From NCBI GenBank assembly GCA_963678485.1, contig OY782882.1, positions 1-64,000 on the forward strand: 64,000 bases of DNA, in the 5' to 3' direction. Below are positions 25,930 to 34,150 of the stretch, one piece after another. Position 1 is the stretch's first letter; the number at the start of each line of letters is the position of its first letter. The stretch comes from CALGYY01 sp963678485 (GTDB taxonomy: Bacteria; Bacteroidota; Bacteroidia; Bacteroidales; CAIWKO01). The position numbers were made by a program, and so were the translations under genes. The notes under the pieces were generated by a model. That model was given only the letters and a program-made list of their open reading frames with translations. It did no database searches and had not been told where the DNA came from.

Positions 25930-26556
25930 ATGAAACGTCTACGCTGCCTATACTTTATTCTCCCAATAATATTGCTGACTTCCTGTACTGATGATGGATA
26001 TTACTATCCAAACAGCAATAACAATAATCATAACAACCATAATAATCCACCCTACGAGTATCCTGTCACCTATGATCTGGAGACGTACACCAGCGAAGAT
26101 TGGGATTCGTGGGAATATGAGCTTGGGGATACCACCGGCTGGCTGCGCACTTATACCAGCGAGGACTGGGATTCGTGGGAATTCAGTCTTTCAGGCATTG
26201 ATGGAGATATTCGTACCTATACAAGTGAAGACTGGGATCATTGGGAACTTACCACAAGCACGCACAGTATCGATATCCGGACCTACACCAGTTCCGATTG
26301 GGATCATTGGGATCTATCGGAAGGTGATTCCGGTTTTGAGGCTGAAGTCCATACTTATACCAGTGATGATTTCGATCATTGGGAAATTATTGTGAATGGA
26401 CATAAAGAGCTTGACGTGCGCACCTGGGTGAGCGAGGACTGGGATCACTGGGAAATCGAGGGAAACAAAGAAGCCTTTAGTCTCGAGGAATTAGCAGCAG
26501 TGCTGTTTGTTCCGGTCTACACATCCGCCATTCACCAGCGGGGACTAGACCAGTAG
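25930..26556 (+). CDS. Repeat lipoprotein with six Trp/Asp-rich units
   Basis: 208 residues. Signal peptide with lipobox ILLTSC (Cys at about 19), so it is lipid-anchored. After an Asn/His/Pro spacer come six units of 21-25 residues, each with the core TYTSEDWDHWEI (first residue T, with SEDWD and WE nearly fixed). The last unit starts TWVSEDWD. The regular spacing and alternating hydrophobic pattern suggest stacked beta strands. I do not know this family; the repeats at DNA level are similar enough to allow slippage. The ATG at 25930 is supported by the promoter just before it. Confidence 0.7.
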   Translation: MKRLRCLYFILPIILLTSCTDDGYYYPNSNNNNHNNHNNPPYEYPVTYDLETYTSEDWDSWEYELGDTTGWLRTYTSEDWDSWEFSLSGIDGDIRTYTSEDWDHWELTTSTHSIDIRTYTSSDWDHWDLSEGDSGFEAEVHTYTSDDFDHWEIIVNGHKELDVRTWVSEDWDHWEIEGNKEAFSLEELAAVLFVPVYTSAIHQRGLDQ

Positions 26557-26592
26557 TAACATGACAAATATTTTAATCTGAATAATTTAATT

Positions 26593-28341
26593 ATGAAACG
26601 AACTTTACTCGTTGGTTTATTGATAGCATGGTGTATTGCAAGTTCTGCTCAGACGTACAAAGCTGAGCTTGGCGCAGAAGGAACAACTCAGGCAATAAAA
26701 ATCAGTGACGCCAGTTACGCGCCCGACAAAGGGCCACTTATCACTTCTTTACCCGGATGGCCCAAACGTATATCAGCCAATGCATCATTTAAAAATATGC
26801 GCGGTCTGGCCGTAGATGATATCGATGGTGATGGAGTAAATGAAATTGTTGCTGCCGCTAACAGCACTTTGTACGTCTTTGAATCAGATGGAAGTCTTTT
26901 ATGGACCAAAGCCCTTGCGGGCACTGCGATTTACCCTCCTACTGTTGGTGATATAAATTTAGATGGCCACCTTGAGATTGCACAAGCTACAGGCGGAAGT
27001 CCGGCCAATGGAAGAGTTTATCTGCTTGACCAGAACGGTAATGACCTTCCGGGATGGCCGCTGAATCTGACCAACAATTGGATACTGTGTAGTCCGGTGA
27101 TGGCTGATGTGGATGGCAACGACAGCCTTGAAATCATTTTTAATGAGCGCGTTTCACCGCAGGGAAGATTGCATATCAGAAAAATAAATGGCAGCAGCTT
27201 TAGTGCAAGCTGGCCGGTGACAATTAACGCCACTCCTTCTGTAACGCCTTCAGTGGGCGATATTGATGGTGATGGCAGCAATGAAATTATTCTCTGCTCA
27301 TACAACGACATCCTCGCATTTGCCCTCGATGGCAATCTTAAAGCGGGCTTTCCTGTACTGAATACAAACACGACTTTTTCGTATCAATCGCCCTTGCTTG
27401 TTGATCTGGAGCATAATGGCAAACTCAATATTGTAGGCTCAACCATTGGCAGTGTCCCGGAATACTATGTCATGAATTATGATGGAACCTATCATAACGG
27501 ATGGCCGGTTGCAGTACCCGATGGAAACTGGACCTATTGTGCTCCTGCAGTTGCAGACCTGAATCACGATGGGGTTTACAGCATTTTTATGACTCGGCCG
27601 ATTAATGACACTATTTTGCCAATGCTTTATGGTTTCGATAAAAATGCAAGTGCACTTCCCAATTTCCCGATTTCTGCTCAGGGTGGAGATGAGGGAATTG
27701 TTACTGTTGCTGATGTTGACAACGATGGTCAATATGAGATTGTGACCGGAAGTAATCTATGTATTGGTGGTTATGGGTTCGTGCATGCGTTCAAACTGGA
27801 TGGCAGCGGCGAAGCAAATGGATTCCCCTTAAGACCCGCCGGCTTTACCTATATGAACGGGGCTGATCTTGCTGATTTGAACAACGACAATATGCTTGAA
27901 CTTATCACCCTGTCGTATGATCAAACCATGTCGGCAAGCGATTCTGTCACCATTAATGTTTTTGCTCTCAATGTCCCTTACACCGCTAATACCGTACTTT
28001 TCGGAACCTATAAAGGCGACAATACACGTCAGGGCTTAATCAATTCAGGCTATTTGGGCATACATGATTTCAGTAATAATGAAAGTTCAGCACAGCTATA
28101 CCCTAATCCATCGCAAGGACTAATAAATATTAATGTTCCGGAAAATATGCGTGGCGACTATCAATTGAATATCTTCAATACTCTTGGAATGCTGGTATAT
28201 CAGGGATTATTTTACGATTTAAATAGCAAAAGCCCGGCACAAATCCAATTAGATCTTAAGCCGGGCCTTTACCATTTTCAGCTTTCAGGAAATCAACATA
28301 TTTTAAATAATGATATTATCATTGCTGATGATGTCCGTTGA
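26593..28341 (+). CDS. Secreted FG-GAP/VCBS repeat protein with type IX sorting domain
   Basis: 582 residues. Signal peptide 1-20. Repeated FG-GAP/VCBS units with calcium-binding loops (DIDGDGVNEIV, DIDGDGSNEIIL, DVDNDGQYEIV and others) span about 65-470 and should form an integrin-type beta-propeller. The last 80 residues are a Por-type C-terminal sorting domain, starting LYPNPSQGLINI and with the MLVYQG and LKPGLYHF motifs. Known: this domain sends proteins through the type IX secretion system to the cell surface. It implies that the host has that system. Confidence 0.85.
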   Translation: MKRTLLVGLLIAWCIASSAQTYKAELGAEGTTQAIKISDASYAPDKGPLITSLPGWPKRISANASFKNMRGLAVDDIDGDGVNEIVAAANSTLYVFESDGSLLWTKALAGTAIYPPTVGDINLDGHLEIAQATGGSPANGRVYLLDQNGNDLPGWPLNLTNNWILCSPVMADVDGNDSLEIIFNERVSPQGRLHIRKINGSSFSASWPVTINATPSVTPSVGDIDGDGSNEIILCSYNDILAFALDGNLKAGFPVLNTNTTFSYQSPLLVDLEHNGKLNIVGSTIGSVPEYYVMNYDGTYHNGWPVAVPDGNWTYCAPAVADLNHDGVYSIFMTRPINDTILPMLYGFDKNASALPNFPISAQGGDEGIVTVADVDNDGQYEIVTGSNLCIGGYGFVHAFKLDGSGEANGFPLRPAGFTYMNGADLADLNNDNMLELITLSYDQTMSASDSVTINVFALNVPYTANTVLFGTYKGDNTRQGLINSGYLGIHDFSNNESSAQLYPNPSQGLININVPENMRGDYQLNIFNTLGMLVYQGLFYDLNSKSPAQIQLDLKPGLYHFQLSGNQHILNNDIIIADDVR

Positions 28342-28358
28342 TTTCGAATGCACTGATA

Positions 28359-29663
28359 TTATTCTGGAACAGCAACAGTGGAACATTTTACAACAGTTAC
28401 ATGAAGCGGCATCATACCTGATTTAATAATCATTGCAAGGTTTTCAGCTTCTTCTTTTGTAAAGTTTCCAGTGATACTTGAATTACCATTAGGAATTTCG
28501 GATTGAACTGTTGGGTAGGTATACACATAACCATCGAGTACAATAGCGATGCAGCGACCAATATTATTGGCTGTTACCCTTGACCACAAATTTGTTCCTT
28601 CTTCGTTCATCTCCATATTTACCTGAGGCATTTTATTCTCTTCAATTTCACAGCTTGCATCAACGATTACCGTTCCTTTGATGGTAGCACTGCCGTCGCG
28701 TTGCATCTTAAGCGCAACAAGGGCCAGCTTGTCTTTGTTTTTATCATCAGGTCTTTGAGTCCATGCGAGCTTAAGATCGAGAGGTAACAATTTTTTTACC
28801 GAAGGGAAACGCAACATATAGTTGATACGAGCAGTATCTTTAATTTTGCAATAGCCTACCACCGGACCTTTTGCCGCGGTCATTCTCCCTTTTTCATCTT
28901 TTACAACAGCCATTTCCATTTTTGCAAATAAGGGATGCTCATAGAAATATTTTTGTTGCGGATCGCTGGCTTTCTCTTTCTCAACAGCACTGGTATCAGG
29001 AACTGCAGTATCAGTAGTGGTAGAATCGTTCGACTTCCGCGATGCACGTGGGGTAAATATGATTTTCAACATGCCATCGACTTTATTAAAATTTTCTTGC
29101 AGATCTGCATATTCGAAAGTTTCCCAAAATTCAAGATTTCCGCATGCAGTGATTAAATGCATAATTCTTCCGGTATCTTTAACTCCTTCCAGCTGAAGAT
29201 TTATTAAACCAAGCGTATCGGATAATGCAACATCATAATCATAAAGGTCATAATCTTCCAAACGACTTTTAAGAACCTTAGCGGTTTTTCCAACAGCACT
29301 TTTGTACTTTGCTTTCACCACTTCAATAACCTCATCATTACTTGCAGTCTGACTAAGCGTATCTTGCAAAGCAATAAAAAAGTACATCGTCAATTTTGAC
29401 TGGGTGAATTTTTGTTTCCAAATTGCGGCAAACTGATCGATGTATGCCCCATTTGTATCAATTGCATTAATTGAATCGGTTAATTTGATAGCAGCAACAA
29501 AGGTTGAGTCAGAATAAGTGCCGGCCATAGAAACAAGCATATCCTTTTGGGATGTCTTAAGCACGAGCTTCATATCGACACCTTCTTTCTTTTTACACGA
29601 TGCAAAGGCAAAAATGCCCATCATCAACACAAGAATGATTACTAAAGTATTCGGTTTTTTCAT
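28359..29663 (-). CDS. SecD-like periplasmic domain as a stand-alone lipoprotein
   Basis: 434 residues. Signal peptide with lipobox AFASCKKK (Cys about 22), so it is a lipoprotein. The remainder matches the periplasmic P1 region of SecD: an N-terminal MKLVLKTSQKDMLVSM resembling the LxLKGGxxxxLEV start of Bacteroidota SecDF, ANLEFWETFE-like NLEFWETFEYADL (about 170), and the head-subdomain signature IAIVLDGYVYTYP...G..SITGNFTKEEAENLA (about 370-410). All SecD/SecF membrane helices are missing. Known SecD uses proton flow through those helices to help secretion; this protein cannot. A role in binding exported proteins is inference. It is convergent with the FG-GAP gene. Confidence 0.8.
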   Translation of the reverse strand: MKKPNTLVIILVLMMGIFAFASCKKKEGVDMKLVLKTSQKDMLVSMAGTYSDSTFVAAIKLTDSINAIDTNGAYIDQFAAIWKQKFTQSKLTMYFFIALQDTLSQTASNDEVIEVVKAKYKSAVGKTAKVLKSRLEDYDLYDYDVALSDTLGLINLQLEGVKDTGRIMHLITACGNLEFWETFEYADLQENFNKVDGMLKIIFTPRASRKSNDSTTTDTAVPDTSAVEKEKASDPQQKYFYEHPLFAKMEMAVVKDEKGRMTAAKGPVVGYCKIKDTARINYMLRFPSVKKLLPLDLKLAWTQRPDDKNKDKLALVALKMQRDGSATIKGTVIVDASCEIEENKMPQVNMEMNEEGTNLWSRVTANNIGRCIAIVLDGYVYTYPTVQSEIPNGNSSITGNFTKEEAENLAMIIKSGMMPLHVTVVKCSTVAVPE

Positions 29664-29757
29664 ACGATTGGTTTTTGGTAGATTCGCGCTTAAAATTATA
29701 CATTATTTTCTAATTGGTGATTTGTTGGATTTTTTTTGATTAATTGGTGGTTGGGTT

Positions 29758-29850
29758 ATGGGGTTATAGGGTTATAGGGTTATAGGGTTATAGGGTTATA
29801 GGGTTATGGGGTTATGGGGTTATAGGGTTATTAGGGGTTATTAGGGTTAA
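29758..29850. repeat. Short tandem repeat of the octamer GGGTTATA
   Basis: About eight units of GGGTTATA, with GGGTTATG variants toward the right. It leads directly into the 175-bp repeats, whose copies also end in the same motif. Confidence 0.8.
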
Positions 29851-30345
29851 TTAGTTTTTACTGCGCAGCAAGCGTTGCGAGACAGTACCTCGATGTTCAA
29901 TTGTTTCGTCAATTGCGCGAAGGCGTCTTTTCTACTAGGCATATTGACCACAGCTCTTCATCAGGGCGTCATTCCGGATTTAATCCGGAATCCCCTGATT
30001 AAGGTTATGGGGTTATTAGGGTTAATTAGTTTTTACTGCGCAGCAAGCGTTGCGAGACAGTACCTCGATGTTCAATTGTTTCTTCAATTCCGCGAAGGCG
30101 TCTTTTCTGCTAGGCATATTAACCACCGCTCTTCATCAGGGCGTCATTCCGGATTTAATCCGGAATCCCCTGATTAAGGTTATGGGGCTATTAGGGTTAA
30201 TTAGTTTTTAATGCGCAGCATGCGTTGCGAGACAGTACCTCGATGTTCAATTGTTTCTTCAATTCCGCGAAGGCGTCTTTTCTGATAGGCATATTAACCA
30301 CCGATCTTCATCAGGGCGTCATTCCGGATTTAATCCGGAATCCTC
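29851..30345. repeat. Three tandem copies of a 175-bp intergenic repeat
   Basis: Copies start at 29851, 30026 and 30201 (the last about 145 bp). Each holds CTGCGCAGCA-type and ATTCCGG-ATTTA-CCGGAAT palindromes. Copies 1 and 2 stay open in one frame on the plus strand, but this is a by-product of the repeat. No gene or promoter is seen. Confidence 0.85.
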
Positions 30346-30495
30346 TAGGTTCTGGTTATTGGGGTTATTGGAGTTAATGGAGTTAATTGGTTAATTAGTG
30401 ATTAGTAAATTAGTTCAAAACCAGCAGCAGTGCGGATCGCTGATGGGCGTTCGCGACAGTCGCAGGGTTGTCGAGGAGAATTAGTAAATAATGGC

Positions 30496-30503
30496 TAATT
30501 TTG
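30496..30503 (+). promoter_or_regulatory. Possible promoter -7 box for panC
   Basis: TAATTTTG, 70 bases before the panC ATG; -33 is weak. Confidence 0.35.
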
Positions 30504-30572
30504 CACTGACATTCGCATAGTGCAGAGCAATTGTGGATTTTGAAGAATACAAAACATTAAACCTATTGAACG

Positions 30573-31412
30573 ATGAAGGTATTTGAAAAACGGGCAGACA
30601 TTACAGCTTTTATTCTTCAGCAGAAAGCAGCTGGCCAATCGATTGGTTTTGTTCCAACCATGGGAGCCTTACATGCTGGACATCTAGAGCTGGTGTCGCG
30701 TTCGGTAAAGGAAAATGATCTTACAGTAGTCAGCATTTTCGTTAATCCCACCCAATTCAACAATCCTAACGATTTTAAGAGTTACCCAAGGATTCAAGAG
30801 AAAGATCTCGGACTCCTCGAGACTGTTCATTGTGATATTGCATTTATACCGTCTGTAGAAGAAATGTATCCCAAGCCCGATCAATCTTCTTTTGACTACG
30901 GTAATCTGGACAAGGTAATGGAAGGGGAACACAGACCCGGACATTTTAATGGTGTATCACAGATTGTAAAAAAACTATTTGAAACCGTTCCTGCAAATCG
31001 CGCTTACTTCGGCATGAAAGATTTTCAGCAATTGGCCATCATCAGAGCTATGGTGGCTCAGCAAAAAATCTCCATCGAAATCGTTGCACACCCCACAGTT
31101 CGCGAAGGAGACGGCCTAGCGCTGAGTTCAAGAAATTTGCTATTATCCAAAGAACAACGTGCAAATGCCAGTCATATCTATGCGACGCTAACGAAAGCAA
31201 AGCAATTAAAAGATAGTTGTAGTGTGGAGGATCTAAAGAAATGGGTTGTTGAAGAGATTAATAAGAACCCATATTTAAAAACTGAGTATTACGATATTGT
31301 TGACGACACTACCTTACAGTCGATTAAAGATTGGAACGACAGCAAAAATATCATCGGCTGCATTGCAGTATTTGCAGGCAATGTACGACTCATTGATAAC
31401 ATGTATTTTTAA
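30573..31412 (+). CDS. panC: Pantothenate synthetase
   Basis: 279 residues, normal length. It joins pantoate and beta-alanine with ATP to give pantothenate, the vitamin B5 precursor of coenzyme A, in the cytoplasm. Visible motifs: VPTMGALHAGHLELV (nucleotide-binding HxGH), SIFVNPTQFN, EGEHRPGHFNGVSQIV, YFGMKDFQQLAIIR, and VREGDGLALSSRN (KMSKS-like). It stands alone here, flanked by repeats and a secreted-protein gene; panD is not adjacent. All catalytic residues I know of are in place. Confidence 0.97.
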   Translation: MKVFEKRADITAFILQQKAAGQSIGFVPTMGALHAGHLELVSRSVKENDLTVVSIFVNPTQFNNPNDFKSYPRIQEKDLGLLETVHCDIAFIPSVEEMYPKPDQSSFDYGNLDKVMEGEHRPGHFNGVSQIVKKLFETVPANRAYFGMKDFQQLAIIRAMVAQQKISIEIVAHPTVREGDGLALSSRNLLLSKEQRANASHIYATLTKAKQLKDSCSVEDLKKWVVEEINKNPYLKTEYYDIVDDTTLQSIKDWNDSKNIIGCIAVFAGNVRLIDNMYF

Positions 31413-31432
31413 AAGAGGTCAGAACAAGAAGC

Positions 31433-31894
31433 TTACTTCTTCTTATTACCGGGAATTCTGATACCGTAAATGCACCAACTGCTGTAATCGCCGCCATACT
31501 CTCCTTCTACCAAATCGAATTTGGTTACGCCTTTGGCAATCGGTTCAAAGGTTGCCACAAAGTTCACAGTTTTACCAAGAGTAATTTTTGTGATACCGGG
31601 TTTACTGGCAATACCTGTTTTTGAAACCAGCGCGTATTTAACGCCATTGGCTTCAAGATGCATTGCCTGAGCTTCGCCTGGATCAGCTAAAAAGATCCAA
31701 TCGCCTTTTGCCTGATTGGTCTTTGTATAGGCAAATTTAATTACGGTTTTATCTGGGTACAATAGAACAGATTCAATACTCAGGTCCTTTTCTGTAGATC
31801 TTTTGACCTTGGGCTTGTCCACAACGATCTGTGAAAAGGCCGGAAGAATGATTAACATTAAAAGCAGTGTGAGAAGAATTTTACCTGGTCTCAT
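31433..31894 (-). CDS. Secreted protein of unknown function, 153 residues
   Basis: Signal peptide 1-21 (ending LPAFSQ), then a beta-rich domain of about 130 residues with SSWCIYGIRIPG near the C-terminus. The chain looks like a small immunoglobulin-like fold that modulates ion or ligand binding, but no family comes to mind. It is convergent with panC (20 bases apart). A TACATTTG box lies 42 bases upstream. Confidence 0.6.
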   Translation of the reverse strand: MRPGKILLTLLLMLIILPAFSQIVVDKPKVKRSTEKDLSIESVLLYPDKTVIKFAYTKTNQAKGDWIFLADPGEAQAMHLEANGVKYALVSKTGIASKPGITKITLGKTVNFVATFEPIAKGVTKFDLVEGEYGGDYSSWCIYGIRIPGNKKK

Positions 31895-31935
31895 ATTTTT
31901 TCAATAAAATTTACATTTTCAGCCATTAAGCGCAG

Positions 31936-31943
31936 CAAATGTA
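31936..31943 (-). promoter_or_regulatory. Promoter -7 box for the 153-residue secreted protein gene
   Basis: Minus strand TACATTTG; the gene starts at 31894. Confidence 0.5.
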
Positions 31944-31949
31944 ATAAAT

Positions 31950-32289
31950 TATTACAAATCAACAATCAGGGGAACTATTAAGTTCAACAATTGTTACTAA
32001 CATCGTTCCTTAGTCCGGAAACTAAGTAGCTGAAAATGAAGGCTTGATGTAGAACTTTTTGTGCAATATTTATCGCACTACGCTGCATCGTCTACCGCAT
32101 TGGGACGCAAGAATCAGCGATTGTAAGAGCTTTGCGAATAACAAAGTATATATTGTAAAGGTCATAAAGAAAGATAGGTTTTAATGTTTGTAGGGTAATA
32201 TATAATACTTATAAAATATTAAGTTATATATAAACAATTATAATTTTTGATTTCATATATGAATGATTTCAGGATAGATTGCCAAGAGT
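31950..32289. other. Gene-free AT-rich stretch
   Basis: No gene, RNA or clear regulatory site seen between the promoter at 31936-31943 and the repeats that start near 32290. Confidence 0.5.
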
Positions 32290-33200
32290 ACGATGGCAGT
32301 AAAAGGAAATATCAATCTAATTGCAGCTTCAATTATTGGGGGATTCCGGGTCAAGCCCGGAATGACGGCTCCGATGAAGAGGCTATAGCATGAGAATCTT
32401 ATCTGTGGTATCAAAAGTATTATAATCACGCTCGTAGCAGCATTCAATAATCAGATTTTACTATAAACTGCGAGGAGTAAGCTTTCAGTACAAGAAAGCA
32501 ACAATCCAACTGCAGCGCTAGCTATTGGGGGATTCTGGGTCAAGCCCGGAATGACGGCTCCGATGAAGAGGCCATAGCATGAGAATCTTATCGTGGTTTC
32601 GAAAGTATTATACTCACGCTCGTGGCAGCATTCAACGATCAGATTTTGTTATAAACTGCGTGGAGTAAGCTTTCAGTAAAAGAAAGCGACAATCAAACTG
32701 CAGAGCTAGTTATTGGGGGATTCCGGGTCTAGCCCGGAATGACGACGCCGATGAAGAGTCCATCGCATGAGAATCTTATCGGTGGTTTCGAAAGTATTAT
32801 ACTCACGCTCGTGGTAGCATTCAACAATCAGATTTTAATATAAACTGCATGGAGTAAGCTTTCAGTAAAAGAAAGTGACAATCCAACTGCAGAGCTAGTT
32901 ATTGGGGATTCCGGGTCTAGCCCGGAATGACGGCTCCGATGAAGAAACTATAGCATGAGAAGCCTGCCTGTGGTAAGAACAGAATTATAATCACGTTTAA
33001 GGCGGTAATCAAAATCTGATTTTATTATAAATGAGGAGTATGCTATCAGTAAAAGAAATTAACAATCCAACTGCTGCGCTAGCTATTGGGGGATTCTGGG
33101 TCAAGCCCGGAATGACGGCTCCGATGAAGAGGCCATCGCATGAGAATCTTATCTGTGGTATCGATAGAATTAAAATCACGCTTAAGACGGTATTCAACAA
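32290..33200. repeat. Five tandem copies of a ~188-bp intergenic repeat
   Basis: The anchor GGATTC(C/T)GGGTC recurs at 32341, 32530, 32718, 32906 and 33091, i.e. with periods of 189, 188, 188 and 185. Each anchor is a palindrome, CCGGGTC-AAG-CCCGG, followed by AATGACGG and CTCCGATGAAGA. Small frames that differ between copies are not genes. The core palindrome resembles the intergenic GC-palindromes around 14523 and 29985. Confidence 0.85.
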
Positions 33201-33322
33201 AGACAGGCGCCTCTATATTTTCAATCAAGAACTTTTTTTTTAACTAATTAACCGTTTAACTATCTAAACATTTCCACAAATAGTTTCTTTATCTCCGCGT
33301 CTCTGCGAATGAAGAATCGTAT

Positions 33323-33330
33323 TACCTTTG
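33323..33330 (+). promoter_or_regulatory. Promoter -7 box fixing the start of the following lipoprotein gene
   Basis: TACCTTTG at 33323-33330 lies inside the longer frame that begins at 33309, so translation should start at ATG 33354. Confidence 0.5.
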
Positions 33331-33353
33331 CATTAAATCTAAGACACTCACTT

Positions 33354-34004
33354 ATGAAATTAAAAATTCAGTTATTGCTGGCCATTGGCCTTATGTCCTT
33401 CATTTCCTGTACTCCCCGCACAGCAAGCGATGAAACGAATTCAGAATCTACACAGAAAGACACAGCAACCACAGCGGTTGTGGACAACCGTAACAGCGAA
33501 GACTTTAAGACATTCATCGAAACATTTCTTGGAGAATGCTATTTCAAACATAATATCGATAGTTTGCTTTATAACAATTCTCCCGTAATCGCGAAATATA
33601 TCAAAACTGATATTGGTGTTGAGCGTTTTTATAATCCCGGAGCCTTTTGTGTTAAGTTTAGCAAAAAAGATCAATATAACTACAATCAAGCAGAGACAAA
33701 AAAATGGGGAGGGAATAACACCATCCTACTGAGCAATTTTATCAACTCAGAACCAAACGATGGCTTTTGTGAACAGTCAAGCAGTAAGGACGGTGTATAT
33801 TATACTGCCGTAACTGAATTCCCTTCTACTGCTGATGTTGAGACCGGAAATTCTGTACCTACAAAAATTAAGGGCGATAAATCCTGGCCAAAAATGAAAG
33901 TGGTAATCCTTTCGAAAAAATGGATCACCAAACAGTTATATTTTCTACAAATCGACAAGATTTGGTATCTGGCATTCCTTTATGATTGCGATTGCAGCGC
34001 ATAA
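33354..34004 (+). CDS. Putative lipoprotein, 216 residues
   Basis: Not recognised. A signal peptide ends in the lipobox MSFISC (Cys about 19); a Ser/Thr/Asn-rich linker (to about 50) leads to a compact domain with many aromatic residues (EDFKTFIETFLGEC, IDKIWYLAFLYDCDC). The paired Cys near both ends of this domain could form disulfides. Its neighbours give no clue. Confidence 0.65.
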   Translation: MKLKIQLLLAIGLMSFISCTPRTASDETNSESTQKDTATTAVVDNRNSEDFKTFIETFLGECYFKHNIDSLLYNNSPVIAKYIKTDIGVERFYNPGAFCVKFSKKDQYNYNQAETKKWGGNNTILLSNFINSEPNDGFCEQSSSKDGVYYTAVTEFPSTADVETGNSVPTKIKGDKSWPKMKVVILSKKWITKQLYFLQIDKIWYLAFLYDCDCSA

Positions 34005-34150
34005 ATACCAGGCGTTCCGTTTTCTTTTCATTTCTATCCTGTAACCCGAAAAAAGATACCGTAAACTGATGCATGCCCATGGCAGGCATCGATGAAGGAT
34101 ATATTTGGTTTGCATCACGAATTCACATTCGCTAACCAAATAATCGCCTC

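Noticed and set aside
29875..30177. 100-residue frame in the 175-bp repeats
   Set aside because: It consists of the repeat translated twice; no start signal, and the third copy breaks it.
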